Assembly: GCA_019671005.1 (NCBI GenBank) | Contig: CM033752.1 | Coordinates: 25,800,969-25,864,968, forward strand | From: Hibiscus mutabilis | Lineage: Eukaryota; Streptophyta; Magnoliopsida; Malvales; Malvaceae | Length of the DNA stretch: 64,000 nucleotides | Direction: 5' to 3' | In this document: in pieces, positions 56,701 through 64,000 of the stretch | Layout of the letters: each line of letters starts with the position of its first letter | Position numbering within the stretch: position 1 is the first letter of the stretch | Position numbers and translations under genes: made by a program | Notes under the pieces: generated by a model | Told to the model about the DNA's origin: nothing | The model's input: only the letters and a program-made list of their open reading frames with translations | Databases searched by the model: none

Positions 56701-59394
56701 GATTGCAAGCTAAGTTGATAGCTTTTATTATAAGCAACTTAAGTTCATGACATACTAAACTAATAACCTATTTGATAAGTAAAACCATTGCTCATGATGT
56801 GCTATGACTTTAATACGTTTGATGTCTTATAAGATAAGAAATTCAGAATTTGAATAACTTATGTGATAAGTGACCCTACCTAAATGATGCCTTAATTAAG
56901 AAGAGTTGTAAATCCACAAGTTAATCTATTAAATCAACATGAAAATTTGTGTATTAAGTAATTAATGTTTGACTGAAAATCATGTATAATTGGATTAGGA
57001 ATTAGTGTTGTGTTCGAAACTTTGTGGTTATGATTAAAGAATTTATGAAAAACATAAACTAAATAAATGGCTTGGTGTATATATAAATATACATGAATTA
57101 TGGACAAAGTTGGATAAAATCCAAGTATGCCTTGGACTGATTTGAAACTATAATTGTTTATATACAATTAAAGGACTGTTTTGCAATGTATTTTTATGTG
57201 TACATATCAAGTGGACTGTTTTGACACAAATGAATAAATTTGGATTGTTTTGTAATGTATTTTTTGTGTACACATCAAGTGGACTGTTTTGACACAAATG
57301 AATAAAATCTGGATTTTTTCCAATGTATTTTTGTGTGTACATATCAAGTGGACTGTTTTGACAGAAATGAATAAAATCTGGACTGTTTTGCAATGTATAT
57401 TTGTGTGTACATATCAAGTGGACTGTTTTGACACAAATGAATAAAATCTGGATTGTTTTGCAATGTATTTTTGTGTACATATCAAGTGGACTGTTTTGAC
57501 ATAAATGAATAAAATATGGACTATTTCGCAATGTATTTTTGTGTGTACATATCAAGTGGACTGTTTTGACACAAATGAATAAAATCTGGATTGTTTTGCA
57601 ATGTATTTTTGTGTGTACATATCAAATGGATTGTTTGGACATAAATGAATAAAATCTTGACTGTTTTGCAATGTATTTTTGTGTGTACATATCAAGTGGA
57701 CTGTTTTGACACAAATGAATAAATCTGGATTGTTTTGCAATGTATTTTTGTGTGTACATATCAGTGGACTGTTTTGACACAAATGAATAAATCTGGCCTA
57801 TTTTGCAATATATTTTGGCGTGTACATATCAAGTGGACTGTTTTGTCATAAATGAATATAATCTGGACTATTTTGAAATGTATCTTGTGTATACATACCA
57901 AGAGGACTGTTTTGAATCTATAATGTAAACGCATGTTTGATGGACGGTTTTGAATAAATTACAAGAATACAAGGGCTAATTGAATCTATAAATGTATTTA
58001 CTAGTGAAATAAGTAGAATGAATTACAAGGTTATGATAAAAGAGAAATTATATGATAGTATTGAGTCATGTTAAAGACTTACATAGTAAATAATGTTTGT
58101 TTTGAGTATAAACTTGGTTGATTAGCTATGCTTTATTCGAAGACCTATATGTATATGTGAACAAGCTTAAGTTCGAATTACTCAAGTATAAGTGTAATTT
58201 CTTGAGTGAATGTCTTGACCTTGAATGGTTAACTTTTTGATCCAAGTTTAGAATTATATGTGCATTAATAAAGGACCTAAGTGAAAGAATAACTTATTGT
58301 TCCATGATTAAGATACTTCAAGCTACCTCACAAGTAATCATACTTATGCATCTTTTCACTATCTTTCAGGTTAAGTTCGTTTTTGGTTAGCTATGAGCTT
58401 GGACAAGATCATCGAAAGTTGAGATAATATGTCTTGAATTTCCTTAAAGAACTCCTAGATGGTGGCACATAGTTATTATGTAACATAATGCATTTAGACT
58501 TTATTTAGGATATATATGTATATAAGTTTGATAAGTATTCAAAGTTTTGTATGGGCCTTTAATTATTCTTTTATGGGTGCTTGCGTTATATGCTTTAATA
58601 ATTAGTAAGATTGAGTAGATGCTGATAGTTGAGCTATACTAGAGTTAAATTCAAAATGTTCACTTGTCAAAATAATTCAGTGAGTTTTGATGCCTTATTG
58701 GATTGAGATCATGAATGATTGGTAGGAAACTTTATACTTGAATAAGATTAAAGTTTATAAATAAAATATTGGTTATGCTAAGAACCAGTGATTGATGGGT
58801 ATTATATATAATAGGTTGATTAATTAACCGTAAGGGTCTTAAGTTGATAGATCATTCTGATGAGTTGTGTGATGTAAATTTAAATGTGTATATTATCATG
58901 AGTAAACCCCAAATAAAAGTGGTGTTTTAGATTGGACAGTTTAATGGTTAGATTAAGTAAGTGGTTGGATGTCAATAAATTCTATCTTTCGGTCATTCTA
59001 TGCAAGGGATATATGTGTCTGGACAGGATTGGGTTAAACTTAGAATTGATTTGATATTAGTAATTGAAGGTGTCTATCACTTTTGTAAATGGTTATATGT
59101 TGGGTTGTATTAAGCTTTGTAATTTGAATTACCTAAAAGATAAGGGCATTCTACGAACTAGTGGATGCAATGCATTGCGTAAAGTATGTATAGTCTATGG
59201 TATGTAAATATATGTTTGGAAATGATTGTAAGATTAAGTTAGATCTTTGAAACGTTTTAAAAAAGTTTTAAATTACTCTGTTTTCTGGATGTATGTTCTG
59301 TTGGCTTGCTAAATTTTATCAAGGCTTATTGAATGTTTGCTTGGTAACACGTCCTAGGCCAGTTTATTATCTAGATCGGGTAGGGGGTGTTACA
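53712..59394 (+). mobile_element. Element F: 5.7-kb solo LTR related to E's LTR
   Basis: Starts TGTAACATCCC and ends GGTGTTACA, with a perfect CCTTG duplication (53707-53711 and 59395-59399). I find no PBS, polypurine tract, pol motif or internal repeat of the ends, so it is a solo LTR. Its middle matches the reverse complement of E's LTR (around 55290-55960), including TGGCATGCCA at 55778-55787. It also holds hairpins AGTCC-AGT-GGACT (55791-55803) and GGACT-AC-AGTCC (55812-55823), and a 70-bp minisatellite. Small open stretches (for example 55417-55605) have no support. Confidence 0.8.
57169..57905. repeat. 70-bp minisatellite, about 10.5 units, in F
   Basis: The unit contains AAGTGGACTGTTTTGACACA, ATGAATAAAATCTGGATTG and TTTTGCAATGTATTTTTGTG. 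Single-base and 1-3-bp length changes separate the units. Long minus-strand open stretches across it (57148-57782) are products of the repeat. Confidence 0.9.
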
Positions 59395-59844
59395 CCTTGG
59401 ACCTTGTCTCTTCAACTAATTCATGGTCTTCTTCCTTAGCTATCCTAATAAAGCTCAAAACTTGGATCAATTTAGCTCAAATCTTTCATAACCATGGCAT
59501 GATCTCTCTCTCTCTAAGTTTGGGGGCTTTCGGGTTTGGAGAAAGATGATGAACAAAATTTTTGGTCATCTTTCATCCAAATGTTGTGACTCACCTCCCC
59601 CCTCACACTTGCCTTCATCATCATCTTACAAGTGCACAAGCCCTTCTAATTTGTTTTGTTTAACATGCAATTCTTCACTTTAATCACATATTCGATTAAG
59701 TCCTTTGTACAAGAGGTTATTCATTTTTCTTTATTCCATTTTGGTCATAAAGTCACTTACTTAGTCTAATAGGTGACAATTAAACTACAATTGGCTTGCG
59801 ACCAAATTGTTACATACTTTTAAGCCAATATTTAGGGTATTACG
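59395..59844 (-). repeat. Element E 5' LTR, segment 3
   Basis: Matches 36241-36641 of the left LTR (ATGGCATGATCTCTCTCTCT, CAATTGGCTTG.GACCAAATT). Ends ATTACG at 59844, the outer end of E. Confidence 0.8.
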
Positions 59845-60453
59845 GATTTGGCGTATCAATACCCCTTTAGCCGAATCGGTACACCTCAATGCCTTATAAC
59901 AATTTTGCATGCATGTATCGCTACGAAATCACCCGTACCGGTACTCACAGATGAACATTACCCGAAACGGCCTATCAATATCAGTACGACACCACCCGTA
60001 ACGATATGCATGTGTCTATAATGTCATAATTTGTCTGGTTTTTACTCGATTTAAAGGTCTTAACCATGTCCAAAGTTTACCAAATTTTACCAGCAATCTT
60101 AAAACACAAAATCTATATGCATGTTTAATTTTATGCCAAAACGAATCCGTTTACTAAGTTTTCCCTTATTAGTGCATTTAGGGTCATTTTACCAATTTTA
60201 TCAAAATCATAAACATGCCATATTTCATGTTTTAGCCCATTCAACTTAGTGAACCATATGTACATACAAAATGGGGCTAAACTAACCTATTTAGACCCTA
60301 TGCCACCTTTCCAGGTGTTTAAGGACAAAGTTTACATTACATGTAACTTGGTGACTTGCTTCAAAAACGTCCTTGCTTCGAGCCTCGATCCAACTAACTT
60401 TTAACCTAAAAATGCATGGAAATAAGATGCATTAGGCTTACATAGCCTAGTCA
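59845..60453 (-). repeat. Element A 5' LTR, outer segment
   Basis: Matches 9546-9685 joined to 29509-29972, which independently confirms the site where B inserted. Homology stops at CCTAGT near 60453, where the tandem array begins. Confidence 0.8.
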
Positions 60454-62640
60454 GTTAAAATGAGGCTACACAGAAAATCTTACAAAAATGATAAGAATTT
60501 CTGTATCTAACTCGTAAGGATTTTGCAGGTACATAAATTCTTATAAAAATGGTAAGTATTTGTGTATATACCGAAATAAAAAGGGTAAAAGCTAAACTGG
60601 TTAACCGGTAGACATAAAATAGGATAGGAAATTGTGTACGTACACTTTTTCTTACCTTTTCTGTAACAAATTAAGTATATTTTGTAATGATTTTTGTAGC
60701 TACTTAAATTCTCATAATTTTTGTAAGAAAAAAGTTTATCTTGTAGCCCTTTCTGTGAGTACACAAATGCTTACCATAAGTTGAGCTCCTTTTGGTTTGG
60801 ATGATCTCGGGTAAGGGTTTTGGTACGTACCTTTTTTATTATTATTTCTGTAACAATTTCTATACCTACTGAAATTCTCATCTTTCATGTAAGAAAATAG
60901 GTTTTCTTGTAGGCCAATATGTATGTACACAAATGCTTACCCTAAGTTGAGCTCCTTTTGGTTTTGGTGATCTCGGGTAAGGATTTTAGTATATACATTT
61001 TTTATTACTATTTCTATAACAATTTATGTATATTCAATAATAATTTTTGTACCTACTGAAATTCTCATCGTTCTTGTAAGAAAATAGGTTTTCTTGTAGG
61101 CTAATATGTATGTACACAAATGCTTACCCTAAGTTGAGCTCCTTTTGGTATTGGTGATCTCAGGTAAGGATTTCAGTACGTACCTTTTTAATTATCATTT
61201 TTGTAACAAATTATGTATATTCCGTAATGATTTTTGTACCTACTAAAATTCTTATTGTTCTTGTAAGAAAATAGGTTTTCTTGTAGGCCAATATGCATGG
61301 ACACAAATGCTTACCCTAAGTTGAGCTCCTTTTGGTTTTGGTGATCTCGGGTAAGGATTTCGGTACGTATATTTTTTGTTACCATTTCTGTAACAAACTA
61401 TGAATATTCCGTAATATTTTCTGTATATACTAAAATTCTCATCGTTATAATAAGAAAATAGGTTTTCTTGAAGGCCAATTTGTATGTACACAAATGTTTA
61501 CCCTAAGTTGAGCTCCTTTTGGTTTTGGTGATTTCGGTACGTACCTTTTTTATTACCAAGTCGATAACAAATTATGTATATTATGTAATAATTTATGTAC
61601 CTACTGAAATTCTCATCTTTTATGTAAGAAAATACGTTTTCTTGTAGGTCAATATGTATCTACACAAATGCGTACCCTAATTTGAGCTCCTTTTGGTTTT
61701 AGTGATCTCGGGTAAGAATTTCTGTATGTACCTTTTTTGTTACCATTTTGTAACAAATTATGTATAATATGTAATAATTTATGTACATACTGAAATTCTC
61801 ATTGTTCTTGTAAGAAAATAGGTTTTCTTGTAAGCCAATATGTATGTACACAAATGCTTACCCTAAGTTGAGCTCATTTTGATTTTGGTGATCTCGGGTA
61901 AAGATTTCTATACGTACATTTTTCGTTACCATTTCTGTAACAAACTATGTATATTTCGTAATATTTTCTGTACCTACTAAAATTCTCATTATTCTAGTAA
62001 GAAAATAGGGTTTCCTGTAGGAAAATCTGTATGTAGACAAATGCTTACCCTAAGTTGAGCTCCTTTTAGTTTTGGTGATCTTGGGTAAGGATTTCGATAC
62101 GGTATGTTTTTTATTACTATTTCTGTAACAAATTATGTATAATATGTAATAATTTCTGTACCTACTAAAATTCTCATCATTCTTGTAAGGAAATAGGTTT
62201 TCTTGTAGGCCAATCTGTATGTACACAAATGCTTACCCTAAGTTGAGCTCTTTTTGGTTTTGTTAATCTCGGGTAAGGATCTCGGTACGTACCTTTTTTA
62301 TTACCATTTATGTAACAATTCTGTGTATTATGTAAAAATTCCTGTACTTACTGAAATTCTCATCTTTCATGTAAGAAAATATGTTTTCTTGTAGGCCAAT
62401 CTGTATGTACACAAATGCTTACCTTAAGTTGAGCTCCTTTTGGTTTTGGTGATCTCGGGTAAAGATTTCAGTACGTATATTTTTTGTTACTATTTCTGTA
62501 ACAATTTATGTATATTCCATAATAATTTATGTACCTACTGAAATTCTTATCGTACTAGAAAGAAAATAGGTTTTCTTGTAGGTCAACCTGTATGTACAAA
62601 AATGTAGGCAGAAAATAGGTTTTCTTGTAGGTTAACCTAT
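60454..62640. repeat. ~187-bp tandem repeat array, about ten units
   Basis: TTGAGCTCCTTTTGG-type words recur at about 60784, 60949, 61136, 61324, 61510, 61684, 61870, 62057, 62246 and 62431, a spacing of 165-189. Each unit also has AAGAAAATAGGTTTTCTT (7-bp stem, 4-nt loop), a TGTATGTACACAAATG word and often the palindrome GGTACGTACC. The first 150 bp are more diverged. Open stretches on the minus strand are repeat artefacts. Origin unknown: a satellite seed, or an array inside an undescribed element. Confidence 0.85.
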
Positions 62641-62676
62641 ATATTCCATAATAATTTATGTACCTACTGAAATAAC

Positions 62677-62876
62677 TTTTTTAGTGTTAGGATATACATA
62701 GGAGTGCCAAAAGTGGGCAGAAGATTTTTGTTTATTATACAAGTATATAATTTTGTATAAAACTATGATTCAACTATCAATGTTGTGTTATCTTTTACTA
62801 TGATTTACATAGACTCAATTATAGAAGAACAAAAATCATATGTTCCTTTTTGGTGCTCATGTCCGACACTAAAAAA
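62677..62876. mobile_element. 200-bp MITE with TTTTTTAGTG ends
   Basis: A perfect 10-bp terminal inverted repeat (TTTTTTAGTG at 62677-62686 and CACTAAAAAA at 62867-62876) extends imperfectly to about 30 bp (GGA and GCACCAAAAA-type words). No coding capacity. Target duplication unclear. Confidence 0.65.
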
Positions 62877-62979
62877 CTAAACCCTAAGTCCTAACCCTAA
62901 ATTCTAAATCCTAAACCATAAAAATAAAATATATACCCTAAATCCTAATCCTAATTCTAAATCTTAAACCCTAAAACTA
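62877..62979. repeat. Degenerate CCCTAAA-like tract
   Basis: About 100 bp of CTAAACCCTAAG, TCCTAACCCTAAAT and similar words, telomere-like but irregular. It lies between two MITE copies. Likely an old simple repeat and not a working telomere. Confidence 0.6.
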
Positions 62980-63135
62980 TTTTTTAGTGTTGGGACTTGA
63001 GACATACATAAAAGCGCCAAACCAACAGGAAATTTCTGTTCATTATAGAAATATATAATTTTGTATAAAACTATGATTGAGCTTTCGATGTTGTGTAATC
63101 TTGTACGATGATCAAATGTATATAAACTCGCTTAT
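62980..63135. mobile_element. Truncated second copy of the TTTTTTAGTG MITE
   Basis: Starts TTTTTTAGTGTTGGGAC at 62980 and shares GACATACATA, ATATATAATTTTGTATAAAA and CTATGATT with the first copy. The right terminal repeat is missing. Confidence 0.6.
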
Positions 63136-63690
63136 ATAATTATATAGTTCTATATAAAACTATAAATGAGATTAATAATATACACTTTTTAAATATGTTG
63201 CATGACATCTCTAGGTATCTAATAACTTGTTATGTGTTACATGATATATATATATAATACAAAAAAAAATTAATCAACCTAAAAATTCTAATATCCACTT
63301 AAAAATTATGTGTTACATGATATATAACTGAGAATAATTGTTTTTATTTCCTCAAGCCCATTGATTCCAATACCGTTATAAGCGGCTTGAACCTCTAGAT
63401 AACATACTAATTTTTTAATGTATGTCTGCATCTATAGGTCATTGACTGCCCCCAAAAATTCCATCTTCTCCCCATAATACTTTTTGTTCATCGAGAGTTA
63501 AAAAAGGGACTCTTTAAATTCCCTTCAAATTTCAATTTTTTTTTTCATACTTTAAATTTACAATGGTTGTCTTCCAAATTATAAAAGATATCCATTTTCT
63601 CCCATGAGAGAACTCACAGAATAAACATTCACAAAAAACATCAGATTCCAAATGGCATTTGACGAAGAATACAACAATTGAAAGCACAAT
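63136..63690. other. AT-rich DNA without a gene
   Basis: Contains a direct repeat TTATGTGTTACATGATATAT (about 63231 and 63308) and a short TA run. No coding signal that I can support; open frames on the minus strand at 63532-63806 are antisense to the next feature. Confidence 0.5.
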
Positions 63691-63966
63691 TTGCAGAAGC
63701 ATGTCAATAAAAAAATTAAGGTTCTCCAATTGATGATATCCATGATATATAAGAAGAAAATCATCCAATGGAAGAAGAATAAGTCACAAATGGTAGTGTA
63801 CAACAAATCAAAGGGATCTTCTCACCCCCATAATAATAAGGTATTACTTGATGAAGTAACAATCACAACGAAAGGGACAAGAAAAAATCCAGGAGGAAAA
63901 AAGAGGTGGATTTGTAAACATTGTAAAAATCTTACCTTTGTTGGGTCAAGCTGGTACACCCTATGA
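63691..63966 (+). pseudogene. Possible hAT-type transposase N-terminal fragment (BED-finger-like)
   Basis: A 91-residue open frame, Lys-rich at first, ends GGKKRWICKHC...FVGSS before a TAA-less drop into a TGA at 63964-63966. An aromatic residue followed by C-x2-C resembles the start of a BED zinc finger of plant hAT transposases, which would continue with a second half (H and C/H residues). That half is absent, so either the frame is broken after FVGSS or the likeness is chance. The window ends 34 bp later. Confidence 0.35.
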
Positions 63967-64000
63967 CGCAGCAGAAAAATTATCTGATGACCACCTCTAG

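Larger units (their letters stand above)
35777..59844 (-). mobile_element. Element E: decayed Gypsy element inside A's 5' LTR
   Basis: The right (5') LTR is 39218-39639, 51625-53711 and 59400-59844, interrupted by G and F. The left (3') LTR survives only as 35777-36641. The internal region 36642-39200 is a 2.6-kb deletion derivative. The plus-strand right edge reads ATTACG, a changed ATTACA end. Because the left LTR lost its outer end, no target duplication can be read. Confidence 0.75.
8899..60453 (-). mobile_element. Element A: Ty3/Gypsy (Tekay/Del-like) retrotransposon, split by insertions
   Basis: Oldest member of the nest. Its left (3') LTR is 8899-9685 plus 29509 to about 30840. The internal region is about 30845-35203. 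The right (5') LTR is 35208-35776 plus 59845-60453. The two LTRs match over these parts, for example at CAGATGAACATT and CCAACTAACTTTTAAC. B interrupts the left LTR and E the right one. The far end of the right LTR is replaced by a tandem array at 60454, so the total length and target duplication cannot be set. Coding domains are in minus-strand order gag-PR-RT-RH-INT, with decay. Confidence 0.8.

Noticed and set aside
57148..57782. Two long minus-strand open frames with Cys/His-rich repeats
   Set aside because: Produced by the 70-bp minisatellite inside solo LTR F; the spacing of Cys and His follows the DNA period and does not form a finger.
62877..62979. Telomere
   Set aside because: The CCCTAAA words are irregular and short, and lie between MITEs.
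62867..62989. CACTA transposon starting CACTA and ending TAGTG
   Set aside because: The enclosed 120 bp is the CCCTAAA-like tract, and the 3-bp flanks do not match. The outward-facing pairing (62677-62876) explains the repeats better.

Overview
The window is nuclear DNA of a flowering plant. The evidence is one GT-AG spliced tonoplast aquaporin gene, plant-type LTR retrotransposons with initiator-tRNA-Met primer sites, and MITEs, a SINE-like and a LINE-like insertion. The aquaporin and the Tekay/Athila-type elements fit a eudicot. A Malvaceae member such as cotton is my guess and is not shown by the sequence. There is one intact gene. Almost everything from about 6.3 kb on is transposon. I saw no tRNA, rRNA or CRISPR.

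Layout. 1-2218: AT-rich promoter side with a fold-back element (1001-1314) and a 366-bp MITE (1559-1924). 2219-3983: a complete three-exon TIP2-type aquaporin, 250 aa. 3984-8898: intergenic DNA with a SINE-like and a LINE-like insertion at one target sequence, a Copia remnant and an Athila-like LTR scrap. 8899-60453: one nested cluster of Ty3/Gypsy elements. 60454-62640: about ten copies of a ~187-bp tandem repeat. 62677-64000: a 200-bp MITE, a truncated second copy, degenerate CCCTAAA-like DNA and a possible hAT/BED-finger fragment.

The nest, oldest first. Element A (minus strand, Tekay-like) spans 8899 to at least 60453. B (plus, 9686-29508) sits in A's left LTR, and C (plus, 15200-25614) sits in B's integrase. 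E (minus, 35777-59844) sits in A's right LTR. E's own LTR holds G (minus, Athila-like, 39640-51619, target duplication ATAGT) and F (plus, a 5.7-kb solo LTR, 53712-59394, duplication CCTTG). G's LTR holds a further solo LTR (49406-50958, duplication GCCCT). That is four levels. B and C have imperfect 5-bp duplications. A, B, C and E are badly decayed. G is young: its gag-pol reads in one frame apart from five stops and two frame breaks.

The signal I find most novel is in the LTRs. They carry arrays of short hairpins whose loops are constant while the stems differ and stay self-complementary (B: constant TCTGGGA core with five different complementary triplets; C: constant GGTTTAACTAG loop). 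Five Tekay-type LTR families share a TGGCATGCCA block just before these arrays. The Athila element is peppered, in LTRs and in gag-pol, with the palindrome TTGCC-NN-GGCAA, and has four 26-nt stem-loops and a duplicated polypurine/hairpin module near its 3' end. The retroelement genes work as usual (Gag particle, protease, reverse transcriptase/RNase H, integrase), but no copy here looks able to act alone.
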